From assembly GCF_003425665.1 (NCBI RefSeq), contig NZ_QQRQ01000002.1, forward strand, positions 124,001-188,000: a stretch of 64,000 nt of DNA, written 5' to 3'. Below the pieces are notes generated by a model. That model searched no databases and was not told where the DNA came from. It saw nothing but the letters and a program-made list of their open reading frames with translations. The DNA comes from Evtepia gabavorous. Its GTDB lineage: Bacteria; Bacillota; Clostridia; Oscillospirales; Oscillospiraceae. The position numbers were made by a program, and so were the translations under genes. Below are positions 42,686 through 50,588 of this stretch, one piece after another; within the stretch, counting starts at the first letter, position 1; each line of letters begins with the position of its first letter.

Positions 42686-43789
42686 ATGGAACGAGATACC
42701 AGAAGACGACGCCCGGAAGAGCCGGAACGACGACCCGCGCCCCAGCGGAGACGGCGGAATAAGCGGTCCCCTCTGTCCAACTCCATGCTCTATATTGTGA
42801 TGGTCTGCGCGGTTTCCATTGTTTTGGCTGCGGTGGGCTGGTCTCTGGCCAACGACATGCTGGCGCTGAACAAAGACAAGGTCACCGCCACCATCGTGGT
42901 GGACGACGAGAATGACTTTGGCAGTGTGGTGGACCAGCTGAAGGACAATGATATCATCAAATATAAGGGCCTCTTCCGCCTCTTCTCCGCCCTGTCGGGG
43001 GGAAGCGACAAGATTGCCCAGGGCAGCTACTTGGTGGACACGGACATGGACTACCGGGCCATTTTGAACAGCTTGGGGTCTGGCTCCTCCAGCCGGGTAG
43101 AGGTGTCGGTTACCATTCAGGAGGGTCTCACCGTCCGGCAGATCTTTGAGCTGCTGGAGAAGGAGGGGGTCTCCACCGTGGAGAAGCTCAACGACATGGC
43201 GGCCAACCACGACTATGCCTTCTCCTTCCTGGAGGACATCCCCCTGGGAGACCCCAACCGTCTGGAAGGCTATCTCTTCCCGGACACCTACAACTTCTAC
43301 ATGGGGGAGGACCCCAAGTATGTTATCAATAAGATGCTGGTGAACTTTGACAGCAAGGTGGATGACAGCATGCGGCAGAAGATTGCGGACAAGGGGTACA
43401 CCATCCAGGAGCTCCTCACGGTGGCCTCCATGATCGAAAAGGAGACCGACGGCACGGACCGGACCACCATCGCCTCGGTCATCTACAACCGTCTGAACAA
43501 CCCCGGCGCGGGGACAACGGGACACCTGAACATTGATGCCACCATCCAGTACGTGCTGCCGGAGGGGGAAATTGTCTCGGAAGAAGACTATTACACGGTG
43601 GAAAGCCCCTATAACACCTACCTGAACAAGGGACTTCCCCCCGGCCCCATTGCCAACCCCGGCCTGGAGTCCATTATGGCGGCGCTGAACCCCGAGAGCA
43701 CCAATTATTACTATTACGCCCTGGGAGATGATGGGGTCCACCACTTCTTCACCTCGTACAGTGAGCACCAGGCCTTCCTGAACAGCTGA
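42686..43789 (+). CDS. mltG: endolytic murein transglycosylase MltG
   Basis: 367 residues. Arg-rich N-terminus, one membrane helix (about 32-56, SMLYIVMVCAVSIVLAAVGWSLA) and the YceG/MltG domain. The catalytic Glu is Glu251 in ASMIEKET, followed by VIYNRLNNPGAG... and PYNTYLNKGLPPGPIANPG. Cuts nascent glycan strands to set their length. Stop overlaps the following ATG by one base (TGATG). Confidence 0.94.
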   Translation: MERDTRRRRPEEPERRPAPQRRRRNKRSPLSNSMLYIVMVCAVSIVLAAVGWSLANDMLALNKDKVTATIVVDDENDFGSVVDQLKDNDIIKYKGLFRLFSALSGGSDKIAQGSYLVDTDMDYRAILNSLGSGSSSRVEVSVTIQEGLTVRQIFELLEKEGVSTVEKLNDMAANHDYAFSFLEDIPLGDPNRLEGYLFPDTYNFYMGEDPKYVINKMLVNFDSKVDDSMRQKIADKGYTIQELLTVASMIEKETDGTDRTTIASVIYNRLNNPGAGTTGHLNIDATIQYVLPEGEIVSEEDYYTVESPYNTYLNKGLPPGPIANPGLESIMAALNPESTNYYYYALGDDGVHHFFTSYSEHQAFLNS

Positions 43790-45009
43790 TGGCCATGGAG
43801 AGAAAGCTGGAATTGCTGTCCCCCGCGGGGGACTGGGAGCGGCTGGAGATGGCCGTGGCCTATGGGGCGGACGCAGTCTATCTGGCGGGGGACACCTTCG
43901 GCATGCGCTCCTTCGCGGGAAACTTTTCCCCGGAGGAGCTCCGCCGGGCGGCGGACCTGTGCCGCCGCCGGGGGGTGGCCCTCCACGTGACCTGCAACAC
44001 CATGCCCCGAAACCAGGAGGTGGACCGGCTGCCCCAGTGGCTGGCGTGGCTGGAGGACTGCGGCGTCACCGCCGTGATCCTGGCTGATGTGGGGGTGCTG
44101 GCCCTGGCCAAGCGGTATGCCCCGTCGGTTAAGATTCACATCAGCACCCAGGCCAGCATTGTGAGCTATCAGGCGGCCCGGGCCTGGCACGATTTGGGGG
44201 CCGACCGGGTGATCCTGGCCCGGGAGCTGACCTTGGAGGAGATCGCGGAAATCCGGGCCAAGACCCCGGCGTCCCTGGAGATCGAGACCTTTGCCCATGG
44301 CGCCATGTGCGTGTCCTACTCGGGCCGGTGCCTGCTGTCCAACTACATGACGGGGCGGGACGCCAACCGGGGGGCCTGCGCCCAGCCCTGCCGGTACCAG
44401 TATGCCCTGGTGGAGGAGAAGCGTCCGGGGGAGTACTTTCCCGTCTATGAGGATGAAAAGGGCACCTACATTATGAACTCCCGGGACATGTGCATGATTG
44501 ACCACCTGCCTGACCTGATCGCGGCGGGGGTGGACTCGGTGAAGATTGAGGGCCGAGCCAAGTCGGCCTATTACGCGGCCATTGTCACCGGGGCCTACCG
44601 GCACTGCATTGACGACGTGCTGGCAGGGCGCCCCCTGGACCCCGTCTGGCGGGCGGAGGTGGAGAAGGTCAGCCACCGGCACTACTCCACGGGCTTTTTC
44701 TACGGCCAGCCCGGCCAATTCACCCAGGACGCCCGGTATATCCGGGACTGGCAGGTGGTGGCGGAGGTCGTATCCTGTGACCAGACGGGCCTGGCCACCG
44801 CCTCCCTGCGGAACAAGTTTGCCCAGGGGGACGCCATTGAGCTGGTGGGGCCCGATGTGCGGCCGGTGGCTTTTACGGCCCCCATGATGGCGGACGAGAC
44901 CGGCGCTCCCCTGGAAGAGCCCCGGCATCCGCAGATGAAATTTCAGATTCAGCTGCCCTGTTACGCCCCGCCCCACTCGTTCCTGCGGGCCTGCCGGGAG
45001 AACTCGTAA
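43789..45009 (+). CDS. peptidase U32 family protein
   Basis: 406 residues. Starts MAMERKLELLSPAGDWERLEMAVAYGADAVYLAGDTFGMR, the U32 hallmark, followed by VHISTQASIVSYQA-like, AHGAMCVSYSGRCLLSNYMTGRDANRGACAQPCRY and DLIAAGVDSVKIEGRAKSAYY. The cysteines in CVSYSGRC and GACAQPC could bind an iron-sulfur cluster. U32 members act in tRNA or ubiquinone hydroxylation or proteolysis; the closest role cannot be chosen here. Coupled to mltG. Confidence 0.9.
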   Translation: MAMERKLELLSPAGDWERLEMAVAYGADAVYLAGDTFGMRSFAGNFSPEELRRAADLCRRRGVALHVTCNTMPRNQEVDRLPQWLAWLEDCGVTAVILADVGVLALAKRYAPSVKIHISTQASIVSYQAARAWHDLGADRVILARELTLEEIAEIRAKTPASLEIETFAHGAMCVSYSGRCLLSNYMTGRDANRGACAQPCRYQYALVEEKRPGEYFPVYEDEKGTYIMNSRDMCMIDHLPDLIAAGVDSVKIEGRAKSAYYAAIVTGAYRHCIDDVLAGRPLDPVWRAEVEKVSHRHYSTGFFYGQPGQFTQDARYIRDWQVVAEVVSCDQTGLATASLRNKFAQGDAIELVGPDVRPVAFTAPMMADETGAPLEEPRHPQMKFQIQLPCYAPPHSFLRACRENS

Positions 45010-45030
45010 TCGGGCCGAACAGACACAAAA

Positions 45031-45076
45031 CCCACCCCTGGCCAGGCGCAGCGCGCCTCGCCGGCGGTGGGTTTTT
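45031..45076 (+). terminator. intrinsic terminator of the mltG/U32 run
   Basis: CCCACC...GGTGGG with a GC-rich inner part and TTTTT downstream on plus. Confidence 0.75.
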
Positions 45077-45102
45077 CCAAAGGGAGAAGAAGGGAGCGGG
45101 AA

Positions 45103-45999
45103 ATGAAGCGGTATCTATCCAGTTTTACTTTGCCGTCCAAGACCGACCAGGAGTTTGCGCTGGGAAAAGCGGTCAACCGCAGGACTTGTTACCAGAATGT
45201 TTACCCTTTTGGCGTCTTTGGGGCGTGGGAGGAAACCCGTCTGGAGATGGAACCCATCACCATCCTCTATGGCGGCAACGGGTCTGGGAAAACCACCTTG
45301 CTCAACCTGATGGGGGACGCACTGGGGTTGGAGCGGCGGAGTGTCTATAACCGGGCGGCGTTTTTCCAGAATTTTGTGGACCTCTGCCAGTGGGAGGGGG
45401 AGCGCCAGATGCCGGCGGGCAGCGCGGTGCTCACCAGCGACGACGTGTTCGACGACCTTCTGGACCTGCGGAGCCTCAATGAGGGCATCGACCTGGATCG
45501 GCAAGCCCTGCTGCGGGAATACAAGGACCTTCGGTCCCAGGGCTTTCAGCTGCGCTCCCTGGACGACTATGGACACTTGAAAAAGGTCATCTCCGCCCAG
45601 CGGAACACGGGCTCAGCCTTTGTGCGCCAGGAGCTGGGGGGAGAGCTGCGGGGCAAATCCAATGGGGAGACCGCCCTGGCATATTTCACCAGCCGGGTGA
45701 CGGAAGGGCGGCTTTATCTGCTGGATGAACCGGAGAACAGCCTCTCTGCGGACTACCAACAGGCGCTGGCGAGGTTTTTGGAGGACTCCGCCCGGTTTTA
45801 CCGCTGCCAGCTGGTCATTGCCACCCACTCTCCCTTCCTGCTGGCCCTCAAAGGGGCCGCGGTTTATGATTTGGATGCCCAGCCCCCCTGCCGCCGCCCT
45901 TGGCGGGAACTGCCGGCGATGCAGACCTGGGCCGCGTTTTTCCGGGCCCATCAGGGGGAGTGGGAGGACGATAAGGAGGAGAACCATGAAACGCGATGA
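45103..45999 (+). CDS. AAA-family ATP-binding protein
   Basis: 298 residues. Walker A YGGNGSGKTTLLNLMGDAL (near residues 56-74), Walker B in LYLLDEPENSLS, and the H-loop IATHSPFLL, so an ABC/AAA_21-type ATPase. It is short, with no membrane helices, and its partner is not obvious. A 14-base overlap with the LUD gene indicates translation coupling. AAGGGAG lies before the ATG. Confidence 0.82.
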   Translation: MKRYLSSFTLPSKTDQEFALGKAVNRRTCYQNVYPFGVFGAWEETRLEMEPITILYGGNGSGKTTLLNLMGDALGLERRSVYNRAAFFQNFVDLCQWEGERQMPAGSAVLTSDDVFDDLLDLRSLNEGIDLDRQALLREYKDLRSQGFQLRSLDDYGHLKKVISAQRNTGSAFVRQELGGELRGKSNGETALAYFTSRVTEGRLYLLDEPENSLSADYQQALARFLEDSARFYRCQLVIATHSPFLLALKGAAVYDLDAQPPCRRPWRELPAMQTWAAFFRAHQGEWEDDKEENHETR

Positions 46000-46741
46000 A
46001 CTGGAACAATGCCTCAGGGGATGGAAGGTCCGCCTGCGGGATTCCGCCCACGACGTGGAGGAGATTCAGAGAAGGTTTTACGCCAGCAAGGGGGCGGCCG
46101 CAGTGCGAAGCCTGGAGAAGAACGGCTTTGCCGCCCATTACGCGGCCAGCCGGGGGGAGGCGGCTGCCCTGCTCCTCTCCCTGATCCCGGACGGGGCTGT
46201 GGTGGGGGTGGGGGACTCCCACACGATCTATGCCTTGGACTTAGATGAGAAACTGGCGGCCAAGGGCTGTCAGGCCATCCCCAGTATGGCGGCCCTCACC
46301 GGCACCAGCTATGACTGCAATCCCCCCGGCCATTACCGGGCCCCCACCCGGGAGGAGGCCCGACGGATTTTGGCCGCCTACCTCACGGCGGATGTCTTCC
46401 TCCTGGGGGCCAACGCCATCACCATGACAGGAGAGATCGTCAATGTGGATGGCGTGGGCAGCCGGGTGGTGGGGGGCATCTATGGGCCCGACCGGATTGT
46501 TGTGGTGGCGGGAATCAATAAGCTGGTCCCTGACGAGCGGGCGGCCCGGGAGCGGATTGCCTTTGTGGCGGCCCCCATGAACAACCTGAAGTATGATCGG
46601 GCCTGCGCCTGCGTCAAAACGGGGCGCTGTCCCAGCTGCGATGCGCCCAACCGCATCTGCAATGTCACCACCATCCTACACAAAAAGCCCATGCGGTCGG
46701 ATTACCATGTGATCCTGATTGGGGAGAGCCTGGGCTTTTGA
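45986..46741 (+). CDS. LUD-domain protein (LutC/LutB-like)
   Basis: 251 residues. The signature region is VVGVGDSHTIYALDLDEKLAAKGCQAI, DVFLLGANAITMTGEIVNVDGVGSRVVGGIYGPDRIVVVAGINKLV. Four cysteines (ACACVKTGRCPSCDAPNRICNV) near the C-terminus could bind a metal or cluster. LUD proteins are linked to lactate oxidation, but no lutAB genes are adjacent, so this may be a stand-alone variant. Its ATG lies inside the upstream gene with AAGGAGG in front. Confidence 0.85.
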   Translation: MKRDELEQCLRGWKVRLRDSAHDVEEIQRRFYASKGAAAVRSLEKNGFAAHYAASRGEAAALLLSLIPDGAVVGVGDSHTIYALDLDEKLAAKGCQAIPSMAALTGTSYDCNPPGHYRAPTREEARRILAAYLTADVFLLGANAITMTGEIVNVDGVGSRVVGGIYGPDRIVVVAGINKLVPDERAARERIAFVAAPMNNLKYDRACACVKTGRCPSCDAPNRICNVTTILHKKPMRSDYHVILIGESLGF

Positions 46742-46775
46742 GGGGCGTGCTTTTGGCGCTTCCATAGAAATAGGA

Positions 46776-46811
46776 AACGCAAACACCGGCTGGTTGGCCG
46801 GTGTTTGCGTT
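46776..46811. terminator. 15-bp hairpin between convergent LUD and membrane-protein genes
   Basis: AACGCAAACACCGGC and GCCGGTGTTTGCGTT around a six-base loop. No T run, but position suggests transcription ending in both directions. Confidence 0.5.
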
Positions 46812-46827
46812 GGGTGGGGGCCAGCGG

Positions 46828-47148
46828 TCAGGGCAGCCCCAGGGCGGAGAGAAGGGAGAAGAGGGCAGTGAGGGTGAAAAATGCGCAGATGGCGGAAAAG
46901 ATGCCAAAACTTATGCTCTTTTGCTTGACTGCATAGTAGACAAACTGAGAAAAGACACTGCCGAAAAAGAGAAGGCTCAAGGCGTAGTCCCCGATATCGT
47001 CCAGGGGAACAAAGAGTTTTAAGAGGCAATAGAGAATGAGAAAGACACAGTGGGAGAACCTGGCGCTTTCCAATTTGGTAAGCCTGCCGCGCTCATCCTC
47101 CATCACATTTTCTGCCCGGCTTTTCGTAAGAATTTCATCTCGGTTCAT
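46828..47148 (-). CDS. small membrane protein, DUF6442-like
   Basis: 106 residues starting MNRDEILTKSRAENVMEDERGRL, followed by three hydrophobic helices in the second half. I recall this N-terminus from the DUF6442 group of clostridial proteins usually encoded behind a small HTH regulator. GGAGG precedes the ATG by 7 bases. No regulator gene is present next to it here. Function unknown. Confidence 0.65.
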   Translation of the reverse strand: MNRDEILTKSRAENVMEDERGRLTKLESARFSHCVFLILYCLLKLFVPLDDIGDYALSLLFFGSVFSQFVYYAVKQKSISFGIFSAICAFFTLTALFSLLSALGLP

Positions 47149-47163
47149 GGGAGGACCTCCGTT

Positions 47164-47215
47164 TTGACAAGTTTACTTGGTATACCTATTATAGCATACC
47201 AAGTAAACTTGTCAA
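47164..47215. promoter_or_regulatory. 52-bp palindromic bidirectional promoter/operator
   Basis: Two perfect 20-bp arms, TTGACAAGTTTACTTGGTAT (47164-47183) and its complement (47196-47215), around 12 bases. On minus: TTGACA, 16-base spacer, TATAAT preceded by TGC. On plus: TTGACA, 17-base spacer, TATTAT. Each arm also contains AAGTTTACTT, itself a small dyad. So it is a consensus promoter built into a symmetrical repressor site. On minus it reads into the DUF6442-like gene; on plus no gene follows. Confidence 0.75.
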
Positions 47216-47320
47216 CCTATTTTGCGAAGTTTTCTGTGCAGAATACGGGAAGCCAGGCGTGGGCGGCAGGGGAGGCCGTGGAGCGGAAACGGAGGGGGCT
47301 ACGGGCCCAGAAAATTGCGC

Positions 47321-47788
47321 TCAGGGAGCGCTGAGCAGGATGTCCAGGTCTTTGAGAGAGACATCCATTTTCCGGGCGATCTCCTCCGGCGTCATACCGG
47401 CGGCCTGGAAGCGGCGGATGACCAGTTTCATGGACTCTCCCACCTCGATGAGGTGGCCGTCCAGGTCGTAGAACCGGATCACCCGCTGGCCCCAGGGATG
47501 TTCCACCACCCCGCCCAGGGTTTGCAGGTGGGGATAGGCCCGCAGCTTTTGGAGGAATCCATCCAGGTCCTCCGTTTCAAAGGCCAGCTCCATGTTGTTG
47601 GGCTGGGGGTGAATCTGCGCCCGGGAGAGTCCCGTCAGCCAGTGGAAGTCCTGCTGAAGGGAGAGCCCGCAGGTAAAGGTGAGATTCCTGCCGTAGTCCT
47701 GGTAGAGCTCCAGGCCGAAAAGGTCCTCATAAAAGGCCCGGGCTGCGTGGATCTCCGCCACGGAGAGGACGGTGGTGAATGCTTTCAT
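47321..47788 (-). CDS. VOC-family protein with C-terminal HTH-like segment
   Basis: 155 residues. Residues 1-110 form a glyoxalase-type VOC unit (MKAFTTVLSVAEIHAARAFYEDLFGLEL, NMELAFETEDLDGFLQKL, RVIRFYDLDGHLIEVGE). The tail (FQAAGMTPEEIARKMDVSLKDLDILL) looks like a small helix-turn-helix add-on. Start ATG 47788 has GGAGGTA upstream. Precedes the MerR regulator gene on the opposite reading order; no substrate can be read. Confidence 0.82.
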   Translation of the reverse strand: MKAFTTVLSVAEIHAARAFYEDLFGLELYQDYGRNLTFTCGLSLQQDFHWLTGLSRAQIHPQPNNMELAFETEDLDGFLQKLRAYPHLQTLGGVVEHPWGQRVIRFYDLDGHLIEVGESMKLVIRRFQAAGMTPEEIARKMDVSLKDLDILLSAP

Positions 47789-47819
47789 AGGGTACCTCCT
47801 GCTGTGTGTTTTCCCCATT

Positions 47820-48635
47820 TTACAGGGAAGCCGGGGAAATGGCAACCTGAATTTCCGTGAGGAACTCCGCCTCCTGGACGGTGTCCCGGTTGTCGATCTC
47901 ATAGAGCTCAAAGGGGGTTCCCGCCAGGGTCAGGCCATGGGAGGCGGCGTAGGCCAGGACCTCCTGGACCCTGGAGCGGTTCTGCTGGTAGCTGCCCTGG
48001 TAGAAATAGGACAGGTAGACCCCGGCGGGCAGCACAAAGTCGTAGTCGGCCGCGTCCTCCTCCAGCACGGAGAAGACGGCGTCGTAGACATTGGGAATGC
48101 CCTGCATCAGTTCATCCATGGCCAGAAACGCCCCGAAGGTCTGGTTGCCGAAGTCCCGGATTTTGTCCTCATGCTTTCGGTGGAGCTTTTTCATCACGAA
48201 GTCCATCTCCTCATCCCGGGTGATGTGGGCGCTGAACTGGACGCAGGGGCGCTGGGGGAGGGTGCGGAGGGTGATGGCGCCGGGGACAATGCTCCGGGCC
48301 TCCGTCAGGGCGGCAATCCGCCTTTGGAGCAGGCGGGCCTTGGTTTGCAGCTCCTGGATTTGGGCCTGGACCAGGGCCTGCTCCTGGCGCAGCAGCGCCA
48401 GGGTGTGGTCCACGGTCTGCCCTTCCAAATAGTCTTTGATCTGCTGCATGGAAAAATCCAGCCGGCGCAGGTCCCGGATGACGTTGAGCTTGTACATGTC
48501 CTTCAAATTATATAAGCGGTAGCCGTTGGTATCCCGGCGCGGTTTGAGGATCCCCAGTTTCTCGTAGTAGCGCAGGGAGTCCACACCGATGCCATATAGC
48601 CGTGCGATCTCGTTGATTTTATAGTAATCCTTCAC
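47820..48635 (-). CDS. MerR-family transcriptional regulator with GyrI-like effector domain
   Basis: About 271 residues. N-terminal MerR winged helix (KINEIARLYGIGVDSLRYYEKLGILKPRRDTNGYRLYN), then a coiled dimerisation helix (QTVDHTLALLRQEQALVQAQIQELQ), then a GyrI-like ligand-binding part (VYDAVFSVLEEDAADYDFVLPAGVYLSYFYQGSYQQ). The second GTG (48635) is preferred, with AGGTG 6 bases before it; a GTG three codons earlier (48644) is the alternative. The divergent promoter at 48681 has the MerR-type 19-bp spacer, so the regulator most likely controls the aminotransferase. Confidence 0.9.
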   Translation of the reverse strand: MKDYYKINEIARLYGIGVDSLRYYEKLGILKPRRDTNGYRLYNLKDMYKLNVIRDLRRLDFSMQQIKDYLEGQTVDHTLALLRQEQALVQAQIQELQTKARLLQRRIAALTEARSIVPGAITLRTLPQRPCVQFSAHITRDEEMDFVMKKLHRKHEDKIRDFGNQTFGAFLAMDELMQGIPNVYDAVFSVLEEDAADYDFVLPAGVYLSYFYQGSYQQNRSRVQEVLAYAASHGLTLAGTPFELYEIDNRDTVQEAEFLTEIQVAISPASL

Positions 48636-48680
48636 AAAAAACACCTGCTTAATTTATTTGAAATGATGGATGGAATGGCC

Positions 48681-48711
48681 TTGACTCTGGTATTATACCA
48701 GAGTTTATACT
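48681..48711 (+). promoter_or_regulatory. MerR-type promoter: 19-bp spacer with dyad
   Basis: TTGACT (48681-48686) and TATACT (48706-48711) are separated by exactly 19 bases, too long for ordinary activity but typical of MerR-activated promoters. The spacer holds a perfect 9-bp dyad, ACTCTGGTA (48684-48692) and TACCAGAGT (48696-48704). It reads into the aminotransferase gene. Confidence 0.85.
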
Positions 48712-48774
48712 CAAAATAAAGAGAGCCCTTCCCAGGGATTTGATTGAGTAAAACCGAAAGCGAGGCGCATCGTT

Positions 48775-50148
48775 ATGTCAAAAAAGGAACAAGTGATTCA
48801 GGAGCTGAACCGGGTGATTTCTTTGATCCATACGGATATTCAGGCGATTTCTCCCGCAGAGAAAAAACAGATGGTAGAGGAGACCGTGGAGCATTTCAAC
48901 CACTATGTGAGCCCCGGCTGGCTGGCCTACCGCAAGTCGGTTTCTTCGGACTCTGAGGCGGGGGCCGTGTTGGAGTGGCAGGACGAAGGCGCCTACTGCT
49001 ATGGCCTCAATGGGGAACAGTTTATTGACTGCCTGGGCGGCTTCGGCATCTACACCTGCGGCCACAGAAACCCGGAGATTCTGGACGTGGTGAAAGCCCA
49101 GCTGGACCATCAGGCCCTCCACTCCCAGGAACTGCTGGACCCCCTGCGGGGCTACCTGGCCAAGGCCATGGCGGACATCACCCCCGGGGAGCTGCAGTAC
49201 TGCTTCTTCACCAACGGCGGCGCCGAGGCGGTGGAGATGGCCCTGAAGCTGGCCCGGATCGCCACCGGCGGCCGGTGGTATATCTCCACCGTGGGGGCCT
49301 TCCACGGCAAGTCCATGGGCGCGGTGTCCATGGGCGGCAAGGGGACCTACCGCACCCCGTACACCCCCATGATCCAGCAGGTGCAGCACGTGGAGTACGG
49401 CGTAGCCGAGGACATCCGCAAGGCCATAAGAAACCTCCAGGCTGTGGGCGAAAAGGTGGCCGCGGTGATTTTAGAGCCCATCCAGGGGGAGGCCGGGATC
49501 ATTGTGCCCCCCGAGGGCTACCTCCAGGAGGTCCGGGAGATCTGTGACGAGACCGGCGTGGTGCTGATCTTTGACGAGATCCAGACGGGCATGGGCCGCA
49601 CCGGCACCATGTGGCGGTGCCAGGCGGAAGGGGTCACACCCGACATCATGACCTATGGCAAGGCCTTTGGCGGCGGCATTATGCCCATCACCGGCATCAT
49701 CTGCAAGCCCAAGCTGTGGGTCCAGGAGATCATTGACAACCCCTGGCTGCTGGGCTCCCCCACCTTTGGCGGCAACCCCGTGTGCTGTGCCGCGGCCCTT
49801 GCCACCATCAAGTATATGCTGGAACATGATATCCCCGGTGTCTGCAAGCGGAAAGGGGAGGTCCTGAAAGCCGGTCTGGAGGCCCTGGCCAAGAAGTATC
49901 CCAAGATCATCCAGGCGGTTCGTGGCCTTGGCCTGATGCTGGCGGTGGAGTTCCACACCAGCGAGATGGGCTATGCGTGCGCCAAGGGCATGTTTGCCCG
50001 GAAGGTACTCACCGCCGGGACCTTGGTCAACGCCAAAACCATTCGGTTTGAGCCCGCGGCAGTCATCTCCGAGCAGGACATCCAGGATGTGCTCTCCCGC
50101 ATGGATGAGGCCCTGGCGGACACCCAGAAGGCGTTTGGCCTGGAATAA
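48775..50148 (+). CDS. class-III aminotransferase, putrescine-type
   Basis: 457 residues, close to putrescine aminotransferase (PatA) in length and order. PLP-binding Lys lies in MTYGKAFGGGIMP; other motifs are CLGGFGIYTCGHRNPEI, FFTNGGAEAVEMALKLAR, AAVILEPIQGEAGI, LIFDEIQTGMGRTG, and FGGNPVCCAAALATI. It would transfer the amino group of a diamine to 2-oxoglutarate. Specificity is by similarity only. The MerR regulator and its operator control it, so substrate-driven induction is plausible. A weak GCGAGG site precedes the ATG. Confidence 0.88.
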   Translation: MSKKEQVIQELNRVISLIHTDIQAISPAEKKQMVEETVEHFNHYVSPGWLAYRKSVSSDSEAGAVLEWQDEGAYCYGLNGEQFIDCLGGFGIYTCGHRNPEILDVVKAQLDHQALHSQELLDPLRGYLAKAMADITPGELQYCFFTNGGAEAVEMALKLARIATGGRWYISTVGAFHGKSMGAVSMGGKGTYRTPYTPMIQQVQHVEYGVAEDIRKAIRNLQAVGEKVAAVILEPIQGEAGIIVPPEGYLQEVREICDETGVVLIFDEIQTGMGRTGTMWRCQAEGVTPDIMTYGKAFGGGIMPITGIICKPKLWVQEIIDNPWLLGSPTFGGNPVCCAAALATIKYMLEHDIPGVCKRKGEVLKAGLEALAKKYPKIIQAVRGLGLMLAVEFHTSEMGYACAKGMFARKVLTAGTLVNAKTIRFEPAAVISEQDIQDVLSRMDEALADTQKAFGLE

Positions 50149-50196
50149 CGGAATACGGCGTCCTCTCCTCTGGGGAAAAGAGGAAAGGCACCAGAA

Positions 50197-50225
50197 GGCC
50201 CGGCGGCGCACCGCGCCGCCGGGCC
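50197..50225 (+). terminator. GC-only hairpin after the aminotransferase gene
   Basis: GGCCCGGCGGCGC and GCGCCGCCGGGCC form a 13-bp stem around ACC; no T tract follows. It may end or slow transcription ahead of the alaS leader. Confidence 0.45.
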
Positions 50226-50279
50226 CCCTTGACAAAGAGGAGGGGAGAGCGCCCAGGGAAAATTTCCAGCCGGGAGCCC

Positions 50280-50307
50280 TTGACAGGGGAAAAATCCGTG
50301 ATAAAAT
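50280..50307 (+). promoter_or_regulatory. promoter of the alaS T-box leader
   Basis: TTGACA (50280-50285), 16-base spacer, TAAAAT (50302-50307). Confidence 0.75.
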
Positions 50308-50313
50308 GAAAAA

Positions 50314-50556
50314 GCGATAGGATATCTGGCGATGAGGAAGCCCATGTGCCATGGCCGCCCAAGCGAGAGGGGAAGCGGTGAGAGCCCCTTGGCCCAGCCC
50401 GGCACAGCGCCACTTCCGAGCCGCCCGGGAGGACCGGGCCGGGCCATTCCCGTTACAGGATGAACCAAGAGGCAGAAGGCCGCCAGGCGTTCTGTGAATT
50501 AGGGTGGTACCGCGAAGTAGTTTACTCCGTCCCTGAACAGGGAGGGAGTTTTTTTA
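50314..50556 (+). ncRNA. T-box riboswitch upstream of alaS
   Basis: The antiterminator T-box sequence AGGGTGGTACCGCG is at 50501-50514 and is followed by a terminator (ACTCC...GGAGT at 50524-50549, then TTTTTTT). The segment in front includes GATGAGGAAG and AGAGGGGAAGCGGTGAGAG, as in Stem I of T-box leaders. It senses uncharged alanyl-tRNA by its position before alaS. I could not fix the specifier codon by eye. Confidence 0.9.
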
Positions 50557-50588
50557 TTTTATTTTTCTGAGACATCGGAGGTATGTTT

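Noticed and set aside
47222-47860. Plus-strand gene downstream of the palindromic promoter
   Set aside because: The frame runs opposite the VOC protein, which has a clear domain and ribosome binding site; no family in the plus frame.
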